A stretch of DNA of 45,757 nucleotides from Candidatus Daviesbacteria bacterium (GTDB taxonomy: Bacteria > Patescibacteriota > Microgenomatia > Daviesbacterales > UBA10151), in contig JAQTPP010000005.1 of the NCBI GenBank assembly GCA_028712705.1, positions 1 through 45,757 on the forward strand, given 5' to 3'. This document shows, one piece after another, positions 32,500 to 38,314 of the stretch; position 1 is the stretch's first letter; every line of letters begins with the position of its first letter. The notes under the pieces are model-generated. The model was not told where the DNA came from. It made no database searches and saw nothing but the letters and a program-made list of their open reading frames with translations. A program made the position numbers and the translations under genes.

Positions 32500-32524
32500 C
32501 CACGTTCAGTTTACATGAACGTGG
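32500..32524. repeat. Hairpin with GTTTACA loop, copy 2
   Basis: CCACGTTCA-GTTTACA-TGAACGTGG, 24 bases upstream of dnaG. The nine-base stem is identical to that of the ssrA terminator at 37220, but no T-run follows here. Confidence 0.65.
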
Positions 32525-32590
32525 AAGGCTTTCAGGTATTGTTTGGCGCAATTCTACTCCAAAAATATCCCGAAAACAAGGGGTAGGTAG

Positions 32591-32596
32591 TATAAT
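32591..32596 (+). promoter_or_regulatory. -10 box of tRNA-Ser(GGA)
   Basis: TATAAT nine bases before the tRNA 5' end; no good -35 is visible at 17 bases. Confidence 0.5.
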
Positions 32597-32605
32597 ACCT
32601 GTTAA

Positions 32606-32689
32606 GGAGGAGTCACATAGTGGCCCATTGTACGTACTTGGAAAGTACGCGAGCGAAAGCTCACGTGGGTTCGAATCCCACCTCCTCCG
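32606..32689 (+). tRNA. tRNA-Ser(GGA)
   Basis: Type II tRNA. Acceptor GGAGGAG/CTCCTCC, anticodon stem CGTAC/GTACG with loop TTGGAAA (anticodon GGA), long variable arm CGAGC-GAAA-GCTC, T-stem GTGGG/CCCAC, G73. Confidence 0.94.
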
Positions 32690-32780
32690 CCTTCGCCTCG
32701 CCGAATCCCGATGTCTCATCGGGAGAAGGCGGGCTTCGCCCTAATTCGGCTAGGCTTCGGCGTGACGAAGTCCGCCAAGA
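32690..32780. repeat. Palindromic repeat cluster after tRNA-Ser
   Basis: Nested palindromes CCCGATGTCTCATCGGG, GCGGGCTTCGCCC and GCCGAAT...ATTCGGC fill the gap between the tRNA and the next gene. Possibly a termination region or a dispersed repeat; no T-run. Confidence 0.45.
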
Positions 32781-32808
32781 AGAAAACAAAAAATGATATA
32801 ATAATTTT

Positions 32809-33054
32809 ATGTTTGATTGGAATATCGCAAATCCAAACTTAAGTATCTTCTTGCTGATAGTTTGGGAAGCTTCTTGGAAAGGAGTTGCTCTTTGGAAATC
32901 TGCCAAAAGAGGAGACAGGCTTTGGTTTGTTGCCATGTTTTTAATCAACTTTTTTGGACTCATCCCCATCTTTTACCTTTGGAGAACTAAACAATTAGAG
33001 GACGTTTTAAAAGATTTTCAAGATTTCTTTAAATTAAGATTTAAGAGGAAATAA
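32809..33054 (+). CDS. DUF5652-like small membrane protein
   Basis: 81 residues. Short N-terminus, two hydrophobic segments (LSIFLLIVWEASWKGVALW and LWFVAMFLINFFGLIPIFYL), then a basic tail (FQDFFKLRFKRK). The W-K-x-x-A-L-W/N-x-x-G-x-x-x-x-x-Y pattern matches DUF5652, common in CPR. TATAAT lies six bases before ATG, so expression is leaderless. Function unknown. Confidence 0.78.
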   Translation: MFDWNIANPNLSIFLLIVWEASWKGVALWKSAKRGDRLWFVAMFLINFFGLIPIFYLWRTKQLEDVLKDFQDFFKLRFKRK

Positions 33055-33063
33055 ACAAGTTTG

Positions 33064-33771
33064 TTACTTCGTAATAAGCAACAGATATTCTTTGTTCCCT
33101 GCTCCGCCTAAAATTGGTGACTCCATGCAATCGTTTATCGTGAATTGCAGATCGTTAATTGTTTTAATTACCTGATCTTTTACTTTTTCAGCGATCTCAG
33201 GAGACAAAACACCCTTTACTAAATCTTTTTTCTCAGCTTCGTAATGTGGCTTAAGTAAAGCGATAATAAACCCACTTGGTTTAAGGAATTTTTTAACAAC
33301 AGGTAAAATCAGTTCCAGCTTAGTCCAACCAGCGTCAATGGTGATCAGATCCACTTGATCCACCTCGGGGGAGTCAAAGCCCACCCCCGAGGTATCTTTA
33401 GCTTTCCCACCTTCCAGGTGGGCTTTGACTCCTGGAAGATGTACCAAATACAAAATATTGGTCCGCTCCATGACCACTACCCTGGGATCATTTCTAAGTT
33501 TCCAAGCCAGTTCCCCATAAGAAGTATCCACGGCATATACTTTTTTAGCTCCATTTTGCAACAGACAATCCACAAATCCTCCTGTGGAAGAACCAACATC
33601 CAAAACTATTTTATCTTTGACGTCAATTTTAAATTGATCTAAGGCTGCTTGAAGTTTAATTCCTCCTCTGGAAACAAACACCGCTTCGTCATTGCGAGGA
33701 GCCTGCGACGAAGCAATCCGGGTAGGATTTTTACCTTGACTAGATTGCTTCGCTAGCGCTCGCAATGACAA
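33064..33771 (-). CDS. TlyA-like rRNA methyltransferase without S4 domain, with repeat insertions
   Basis: Up to 235 residues. The FtsJ/TlyA core is clear: FVSRGGIKLQAALDQF, KIVLDVGSSTGGFVDCLLQN (SAM site), YAVDTSYGELAWKLRNDPRV, DLITIDAGWTKLELILP. TlyA normally starts with an S4 RNA-binding domain of about 60 residues; here the first 32 residues are encoded by a palindromic repeat and S4 is missing. A second palindromic insertion adds about 23 residues (HLPGVKAHLEGGKAKDTSGV region) between NILYL and VDLITID. The start may instead be GTG before FVSRGG. Target: 2'-O of rRNA, by family. Confidence 0.8.
   Translation of the reverse strand: MSLRALAKQSSQGKNPTRIASSQAPRNDEAVFVSRGGIKLQAALDQFKIDVKDKIVLDVGSSTGGFVDCLLQNGAKKVYAVDTSYGELAWKLRNDPRVVVMERTNILYLVHLPGVKAHLEGGKAKDTSGVGFDSPEVDQVDLITIDAGWTKLELILPVVKKFLKPSGFIIALLKPHYEAEKKDLVKGVLSPEIAEKVKDQVIKTINDLQFTINDCMESPILGGAGNKEYLLLITK
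33363..33438. repeat. Two-hairpin palindromic insertion inside the TlyA-like gene
   Basis: Stem 1 CCTCGGGG...CCCCGAGG, stem 2 CTTCCAGG...CCTGGAAG. Their loops, GAGTCAAAGCCCA and TGGGCTTTGACTC, are exact complements. The insert keeps the reading frame open on the minus strand. Confidence 0.72.
33688..33769. repeat. 82-bp palindromic repeat at the TlyA-like 5' end
   Basis: Outer arms GTCATTGCGAG and CTCGCAATGAC (11 bp perfect), inner arms GAAGCAATC and GATTGCTTC. It begins just after the Nudix stop codon and supplies the N-terminal codons of the TlyA-like frame. A related palindrome lies at 6567. Confidence 0.78.
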
Positions 33772-33772
33772 T

Positions 33773-34216
33773 TTATTTGCCCTTTCTTATTTCTAAAGCT
33801 TTTTTGAAAAGTTCCTTATCCTGAGAAAAAGTTAACTGTTTTAAAGCATCCCCAGGCTTATACCAACCGGACTCCTCTACCTCGAAGTCATGATCGGCAA
33901 TATCACCTGAGACATATTTCATTAAAAAATAAGTGACCACTTTAAATATTTTTTCCCCGCCTGCATCGCTTTGCGAAGCATTGCGGGCAGGTCCTTTCAG
34001 GGTATAGACATATTTGGAATAGCCAACTTTGCCGATAATTTCAGCCTTTACTCCACCTTCTTCTTTAACTTCTCTTATGGCTGCTTCTTCACTGGTCTGC
34101 CCAGGATCAATTAGTCCTTTGGGGAAGCTCCAGTGTTTATTTTGGGAATGTTGGGTTACCAAAACCTGGCCTTTATTATTAAATACTATTCCACCTGCAC
34201 TAAATTCTCGTTTCAC
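33773..34216 (-). CDS. Nudix hydrolase with palindromic insertion
   Basis: 147 residues from GTG at 34216; a longer frame would run into tRNA-Arg. The Nudix box is GLIDPGQTSEEAAIREVKEEGG (full consensus GxxxxxExxxxxxxREUxEExG). Between YVYTLK and GEKIFKVVTYFLM there are about 12 extra residues (GPARNASQSDAG) encoded by a palindrome at 33960-33991. Nudix enzymes split NDP-X; the substrate is unknown, with 8-oxo-dGTP or Ap4A cleavage typical. The last codon abuts the repeat that begins the TlyA-like frame. Confidence 0.87.
   Translation of the reverse strand: MKREFSAGGIVFNNKGQVLVTQHSQNKHWSFPKGLIDPGQTSEEAAIREVKEEGGVKAEIIGKVGYSKYVYTLKGPARNASQSDAGGEKIFKVVTYFLMKYVSGDIADHDFEVEESGWYKPGDALKQLTFSQDKELFKKALEIRKGK
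33960..33991. repeat. Palindromic insertion inside the Nudix gene
   Basis: CCTGC...GCAGG arms around CGCTTTGCG and GCATTGCG, about 32 bp, in frame. It encodes the extra loop of the protein. Confidence 0.62.
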
Positions 34217-34245
34217 GTTTTTAATTCTACCTTTCTCTAATTGTG

Positions 34246-34317
34246 CGCCCTTGGCGGGACTCGAACCCACATATCAGGATCCGGAATCCTGTGGTCTGTC
34301 CATTAGCCTACAAGGGC
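34246..34317 (-). tRNA. tRNA-Arg(CCG)
   Basis: Acceptor GCCCTTG/CAAGGGC, D-stem GGCT/GACC, anticodon stem CAGGA/TCCTG with loop TTCCGGA (anticodon CCG), T-stem GTGGG/CCCGC (one mismatch) with TTCGAGT, G73. First of a tight cluster of three tRNAs. Confidence 0.92.
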
Positions 34318-34322
34318 TTAAG

Positions 34323-34404
34323 CGGAGGGTGCAGGAGTCGAACCTGCTAGGGCTTTCACCCGATGGTTTTCGAAACCATTACCTTACCGTTCGGCCAACC
34401 CTCC
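34323..34404 (-). tRNA. tRNA-Ser(CGA)
   Basis: Type II. Acceptor GGAGGGT/ACCCTCC, anticodon stem ATGGT/ACCAT with loop TTCGAAA (anticodon CGA), long variable arm, T-stem GCAGG/CCTGC, G73. Confidence 0.93.
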
Positions 34405-34408
34405 GTGG

Positions 34409-34480
34409 CGTCCCCGGTGGGATTCGAACCCACATTACGAGATCCGCAATCTCGAGGTTTATCCGTTAGCCTACAGGGAC
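34409..34480 (-). tRNA. tRNA-Arg(GCG)
   Basis: Acceptor GTCCCTG/CGGGGAC, D-stem GGCT/AACC, anticodon stem CGAGA/TCTCG with loop TTGCGGA (anticodon GCG), T-stem GTGGG/CCCAC, G73. Most bacteria read CGU/CGC with an ACG tRNA edited to inosine; a GCG anticodon needs no editing. Confidence 0.92.
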
Positions 34481-34498
34481 TTACTTGGGAATTATACT

Positions 34499-35488
34499 TT
34501 AGATAACGCTTGAGTACAATTTTTCTGAAGCAACTTTTTTCCACCCATAAACTTCAAGAAAAGCTTTATATCGGAATAAATGCTTTGAATTACTAAATCC
34601 TATCTCATTAATATATCTTTTTATCTGCTTTTCACCACACAAATAGATCGTACGTCCTGAAATAGCAGGCTTAAATCCTAATTTATCCAAAAGTTGCATA
34701 AATGACTTCTGTAAAGGCTTTGAAGCAGAGCAAAAAGTGATACCTATCGATCGATATTCAAACCCATTTCTTTCTTTCCGCACTTTTCTGTGTACACAAC
34801 CATCAGTATCAATTAAACCTCTAACGCAACTTCTTATATAATCGTCACTTTGTTGAATCCAAACAGGAATATCAAATTGTTGCTTTATTTTATTTCCTTG
34901 TACCAAACCGAGTGCTAGTAAATTTTTAACCAGATTTACTCCTGAAGCACGTATTCTTATTACATCTTTTCTCTTAGCCCGATATGTGCTTGTTTTTGCT
35001 TGAAAAAGTCTACCAATCAATTTTCTGATATATGGCACATACTTTCTATCGGTTGTATAACCTAAAGTTACAGAGATTTGATTCTGTGACATTCCACCAT
35101 CGCCTAACATAATTCCTACAAATTCAGCTAAATCTCTAGAAAAACTGGGGATCGGAAATTTCTTAGCCAAACTGATGCCATCCTTGCCATAACCGGGATT
35201 TTTATTAATAGGTCGTCTACCGTAACGCGACCATACCATCTTCCCACCTTTCACCCTCCCCCAATTATCATTTAGTAATTTGGGGTTACTAATTGAAATA
35301 TTAGTAATCTTTACGAGATTTGAGAATATCTCTAGTGGAAGCAATCGTTCGCATTTATACCAATTTGCTAACGTACTTGGTGAGATTTGAAAGTATCTAG
35401 CAAGTCCTGCCCAATTAACACCTAATTTCTCCCGAGCAGTGAAACATAGCTGATATTGAATTTCTTTTGATAACAATACCCTAGCCAA
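34499..35488 (-). CDS. Stand-alone LAGLIDADG homing endonuclease
   Basis: 329 residues. An N-terminal HTH (NWAGLARYFQISPSTLANWY) is followed by two LAGLIDADG motifs, DLAEFVGIMLGDGGMS (near 118) and YIRSCVRGLIDTDGCVH (near 222), about 100 residues apart, the layout of a monomeric two-motif enzyme. Both carry the acidic catalytic residue (D of GDGG and DTDG). No intron or intein surrounds it; it lies 18 bases past the tRNA-Arg(GCG) 5' end. It may act on a tRNA or an intron elsewhere. Intact length and motifs suggest activity. Confidence 0.88.
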   Translation of the reverse strand: MARVLLSKEIQYQLCFTAREKLGVNWAGLARYFQISPSTLANWYKCERLLPLEIFSNLVKITNISISNPKLLNDNWGRVKGGKMVWSRYGRRPINKNPGYGKDGISLAKKFPIPSFSRDLAEFVGIMLGDGGMSQNQISVTLGYTTDRKYVPYIRKLIGRLFQAKTSTYRAKRKDVIRIRASGVNLVKNLLALGLVQGNKIKQQFDIPVWIQQSDDYIRSCVRGLIDTDGCVHRKVRKERNGFEYRSIGITFCSASKPLQKSFMQLLDKLGFKPAISGRTIYLCGEKQIKRYINEIGFSNSKHLFRYKAFLEVYGWKKVASEKLYSSVI

Positions 35489-35539
35489 AATATACCCCTA
35501 TATCCTAATATAACCCGAATATTATTTATCCGTCAAGCC

Positions 35540-36127
35540 TTATCTATGGATATTTTCCAGAGGAAAGTGTTTTTGCAGGGATTCTGACCATTTTTCCATC
35601 CATGATTTATAAGGCACCTCCACAAAGGGCAAAAAACGGGCAACAGTTTTTTTGACTTTTTCCTCATCTTCGCTGCCCAGCACCAACATCAGTTGAGCAG
35701 GAAAACGGAGTCTTGTTTGGATATGCAGCACTTTTGAACCATCTTTTTCCTTAAACCAGAATGCATCTAAAAAATGCCAGAAGTAGAAATCTTCGCCGAT
35801 GGTAATTCCCTGGGTGGAAATCCGGTATTCTATATTATGCGGCGGTACAAAAGCCAACACATAAGCCACAAAGGCAAAAGATAAGATAGTGGCGATCAGT
35901 AAAAATTCTTTAGCTAAAAATAGTATTAAAACCAGCAAAATGACAATAATTGCTAAAGTGGTATAGTAAGACCTGTCTTTTTTTCTAAAAGGACGGGCCG
36001 GCGCTTTCCAGGAAAGTAAAGTTTTAATCTCTTCCGCCTCCATCATTTTAGGGGTAAAGAATTCCGGTCCGGCAGCCTGTTCTGATTGATCTTTTTTAGG
36101 GGAATGCTGTTTAGTTTCTTTGGGCAT
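35540..36127 (-). CDS. Unknown membrane protein
   Basis: 195 residues. A polar N-terminus (KETKQHSPKKDQSEQAAGPE), two close membrane helices (YTTLAIIVILLVLILFLAK and LLIATILSFAFVAYVLAFV), and a soluble domain that begins PHNIEYRISTQGITIGEDFYFW, reminiscent of a bPH-type fold, and ends KSWMEKWSESLQKHFP. Likely cytoplasmic-facing. No specific function can be assigned. Confidence 0.65.
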   Translation of the reverse strand: MPKETKQHSPKKDQSEQAAGPEFFTPKMMEAEEIKTLLSWKAPARPFRKKDRSYYTTLAIIVILLVLILFLAKEFLLIATILSFAFVAYVLAFVPPHNIEYRISTQGITIGEDFYFWHFLDAFWFKEKDGSKVLHIQTRLRFPAQLMLVLGSEDEEKVKKTVARFLPFVEVPYKSWMEKWSESLQKHFPLENIHR

Positions 36128-36165
36128 GGTTCTAGTTTAACTTTTAAAACGTACCATGTAAAGTG

Positions 36166-36250
36166 CGGAGGCGGCAGGATTCGAACCTGCGAGCCCTTTC
36201 GAGCCAATGGTTTTCAAGACCATCTCCATAAGCCGCTCGGACACGCCTCC
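36166..36250 (-). tRNA. tRNA-Ser(UGA)
   Basis: Type II. Acceptor GGAGGCG/CGCCTCC, anticodon stem ATGGT/ACCAT with loop CTTGAAA (anticodon TGA), variable arm GGCTCGAAAGGGCTC, T-stem GCAGG/CCTGC, G73. Confidence 0.93.
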
Positions 36251-36273
36251 TTGTCCCGCTAAGCGGGATAAAG

Positions 36274-36348
36274 GGTGGGTACAGGATGTTCGCCTTCGGC
36301 GAGAAGTATAGTCGCTTCGCTGTACTATGAACGAACCTGTGCCTACCG
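36274..36348. repeat. Palindromic repeat between two tRNA-Ser genes
   Basis: Arms GGTACAGG...TTCG and CGAA-CCTGTGCC with inner CTTCGGCGAG and GTCGCTTCGC segments. Similar in style to the other inserted palindromes, but with different sequence. Confidence 0.55.
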
Positions 36349-36350
36349 GG

Positions 36351-36437
36351 CGGAGGAGGTGGGATTCGAACCCACGATACCCTTACGGGTATAGCGCATT
36401 AGCACTGCGCGGCACTCGGCCTCTATGCGACTCCTCC
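36351..36437 (-). tRNA. tRNA-Ser(GCU)
   Basis: Type II. Acceptor GGAGGAG/CTCCTCC, anticodon stem GCGCA/TGCGC with loop GTGCTAA (anticodon GCT), long variable arm TACCC-GTAA-GGGTA, T-stem GTGGG/CCCAC, G73. With the other three this completes all serine codon boxes within 4 kb. Confidence 0.93.
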
Positions 36438-36462
36438 AAACGTTGTAATTTTAACAGAAAAT

Positions 36463-36493
36463 TAGATCCTTCGCTAATCTCTCAGGATGACAT
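36463..36493. repeat. Dispersed repeat (TGTCATCCTGAG type), copy 1
   Basis: AGATCCTTCGCTAATC and CTCAGGATGACA, eight bases past the comF stop. An almost identical copy lies at 37713-37742 past the smpB stop. Confidence 0.65.
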
Positions 36494-36500
36494 TATGATG

Positions 36501-37199
36501 TCACCTAGCCAAAGTTAGTGCCCAGACTTTTTTGGCTCCAGCTCTTTTCAGCTCGTAACAGCATTCCCGAAGGGTTGAACCGGTAGTCCAGACATCATCA
36601 ATCAGTAAAACATAGGGGCTAGGGTTAAGAGTGTAGGGTTTAGAAATCTCAAAAGCGTTACGGATATTTTTGTGTCGATCGTAACCTTTTAACTTAACTT
36701 GAGGCTTAGTATAGCGAATGCGTTTTATACCGTCGCAATAAGCTAAACCTAATTTTTTGGATAACATTTGTCCTATAAGAGAGGACTGGTTAAAACCCCT
36801 GCTGTTTTCTCTCCAGAAATGCAGCGGCACCGGAATTACTACCCAACCCTCTCCCCTGTTTTTCTTAATCTGGTCAAAAACAAACGGCTGGAATTTTGCC
36901 CAATATTCAATAGTAATATCCACAAGAGTCTCTGCCAATCCCTTGACTTTGCCATATTTAAGTTGCTTGATAACTTCCCGAAGAGAACCTTGGTAAATCC
37001 CCAGACTCCAAAGTCCGTCTAGACCATATTTCCTTTTGCAGATCGGGTGAGTTTGTCCGCCAACAGCCAGTCTTTCGCATTTCGGACAGACAAGATCGGT
37101 TTGTAAAATATCTAAAATACAATTTTTACAAAAATATGTATCAAATTCTCCGCAGCCGACGCATTTTTTGGGAAATAAAAGATCCAAAATTAGATTCAC
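36501..37199 (-). CDS. comF: ComF-family phosphoribosyltransferase-like protein
   Basis: 232 residues from GTG at 37199. An N-terminal double zinc ribbon (CVGCGEFDTYFCKNC and CPKCERLAVGG) precedes the phosphoribosyltransferase domain with WVVIPVPLHFWRENSRGFNQ and the PRPP loop VLLIDDVWTTGSTLRE. ComF is required for uptake of single-stranded DNA in competent bacteria. An extra segment, SKPYTLNPSPY, before VLLIDDV is coded by a CCCTA-rich repeat like those at 42.6 and 43.2 kb. Confidence 0.88.
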   Translation of the reverse strand: MNLILDLLFPKKCVGCGEFDTYFCKNCILDILQTDLVCPKCERLAVGGQTHPICKRKYGLDGLWSLGIYQGSLREVIKQLKYGKVKGLAETLVDITIEYWAKFQPFVFDQIKKNRGEGWVVIPVPLHFWRENSRGFNQSSLIGQMLSKKLGLAYCDGIKRIRYTKPQVKLKGYDRHKNIRNAFEISKPYTLNPSPYVLLIDDVWTTGSTLRECCYELKRAGAKKVWALTLAR

Positions 37200-37213
37200 A
37201 AACCCATTCTAAC

Positions 37214-37244
37214 AAAAAACCACGTTCAGTTAATATGAACGTGG
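37214..37244 (-). terminator. Intrinsic terminator of ssrA
   Basis: CCACGTTCA-TATTAAC-TGAACGTGG followed by TTTTTT on the minus strand, six bases past the tmRNA CCA. The stem is identical to the hairpin at 32500. Confidence 0.85.
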
Positions 37245-37249
37245 CTATT

Positions 37250-37672
37250 TGGTGGAGATGTCGGCTGTGAGCCGAGTCCAAAATTGTAACTTAAAAAACC
37301 TCTACAAGCTTAGCTAATTAATTTTTATTCAATAGTTGTAACCAATTAGCAGGAAAACTATTGAATGACCAGACTTTCTTTTGTTAATACTGATCGATCA
37401 AAATTGTATTAACAGCATTCTGACTTTGTACGTACCTTAGTGTTCCGTCAGAAAGAGAACAATTTCTAAAGTAACCTTTAGCTATAAGCTACTCGGAAAG
37501 CGAGTTGCTGACCCACGAATGGGTTAGTAGCGCCTGCGATCTTAGCAGCAAACTGCTTCAGGTAACGAGCAATATCATTGCCGTTTGTGTTTTGAAACCA
37601 TATTTTACGCTTAAGATTTCTTTAGCGGCTTGCAGTTTTTAAAGAGCAATCCTGTCGAGACTATACATCCCC
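37250..37672 (-). ncRNA. ssrA: tmRNA
   Basis: 423 nt. 5' end GGGGATGT pairs with 3' ACATCTCC, followed by encoded ACCA. TCTCGACAGG matches the conserved TTCGAC region. Pseudoknot PK1 (37594-37627): CGCTAAAG with CTTAAGCG (one mismatch), and GAAATC with GGTTTC. Exactly 11 bases after PK1 comes GGC, the resume codon by analogy with E. coli. Further hairpins follow (GTTAATAC...GTATTAAC; TTCAATAGTT...AACTATTGAA). The T-arm reads TCGG-CTCACAG-CCGA, an atypical loop. smpB lies 78 bp upstream. Confidence 0.9.
37478..37582 (-). other. tmRNA tag reading frame, 34 residues
   Basis: Begins GGC at the position set by PK1 and ends TAA at 37478. The peptide starts GNDIARYLKQ and ends QQLAFRVAYS. It is about three times the usual tag length and lacks the common ALAA or similar end. 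The other two frames from this point close soon or read unlike a tag. Confidence 0.65.
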
Positions 37673-37712
37673 AGGACTGTATATTATCACAAAATAAGAC
37701 TAAAAACAACAA

Positions 37713-37742
37713 TTAGATCCTTCGCTAATCGCTCAGGATGAC
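37713..37742. repeat. Dispersed repeat (TGTCATCCTGAG type), copy 2
   Basis: AGATCCTTCGCTAATCGCTC and AGGATGACA, eight bases past the smpB stop; see 36463. Confidence 0.65.
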
Positions 37743-37749
37743 AGGGGGG

Positions 37750-38190
37750 TTATTCTTTTCCTCTTAGTTCCTGTTCCACCCTTCTTCTATGATCCCGCTC
37801 TTTGAGTGCTTTTCTGTGATCAAATTCTTTTTTACTTTTCGCCAAACCAACCTCTACCTTAAACCTGTTATTTTTTTCATACATAGAAACAGGCACTAAA
37901 GTCACAGATTTCCCTGAAGTTTTTCCTATCAAAGAATTAATTTGATCCTTATGAAGCAGTAATTTCCTGCTTCTTCCCGCATCATATTCCTTATCTGAGG
38001 CTTGAATATACAGCGGGATATTGGCATTAATCAAGTAAGCCTCGCCGTTTAGAACCCTGACATGGCTTTCTCCCAAATCTATCCTGCCGGCTCTGATAGA
38101 TTTCACCTCAGCGCCGGATAAAACAATCCCCGCTTCAAAATGCTCCAGAATGTGATAATTATGAAGGGCTTTACGGTTGATAATTCTCAT
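37750..38190 (-). CDS. smpB: SsrA-binding protein
   Basis: 146 residues, standard length. NRKALHNYHILEHFEAGIVL, GAEVKSIRAGRIDLGESHVR, and the basic tail KEFDHRKALKERDHRRRVEQ are characteristic. It carries tmRNA to stalled ribosomes. Directly upstream of ssrA on the same strand. Confidence 0.95.
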   Translation of the reverse strand: MRIINRKALHNYHILEHFEAGIVLSGAEVKSIRAGRIDLGESHVRVLNGEAYLINANIPLYIQASDKEYDAGRSRKLLLHKDQINSLIGKTSGKSVTLVPVSMYEKNNRFKVEVGLAKSKKEFDHRKALKERDHRRRVEQELRGKE

Positions 38191-38204
38191 AGCGACAATG
38201 GATT

Positions 38205-38312
38205 ATAGAAAATGGAAGATAGTGTTTTGAAAATAGATTATCGAAGATAGAGAATAATCTAACCTCTACTTTCCACCTTCTACCACTATTTTCTACATTC
38301 TACCATCTATCG
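38205..38312. repeat. Inverted-repeat unit without a gene (possible empty unit)
   Basis: TAGAAAATGGAAGATAGTG on the left and CACTATTTTCTACATTCTA on the right are imperfect complements, with purine-rich AGATAG/TATCG blocks between. The style matches the flanks of the four-helix-bundle units at 27726 and 42726. Confidence 0.5.
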
Positions 38313-38314
38313 TC

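Noticed and set aside
32468..32969. Minus-strand frames across tRNA-Ser(GGA)
   Set aside because: They translate the antisense of the tRNA (GGRWDSNP-type peptide) and the palindromic repeats.
34029..34469. A 146-residue plus-strand frame over the Nudix gene and tRNAs
   Set aside because: Shadow of the Nudix gene joined to antisense tRNA sequence.
36327..36518. A 63-residue plus-strand frame
   Set aside because: Translates antisense tRNA-Ser (RRRWDSNPRYP), a common false call.
37478..37582. Shorter tag frame opening at AAA just after PK1
   Set aside because: It would start at zero distance from PK1, while the resume codon normally lies about 11 bases beyond.
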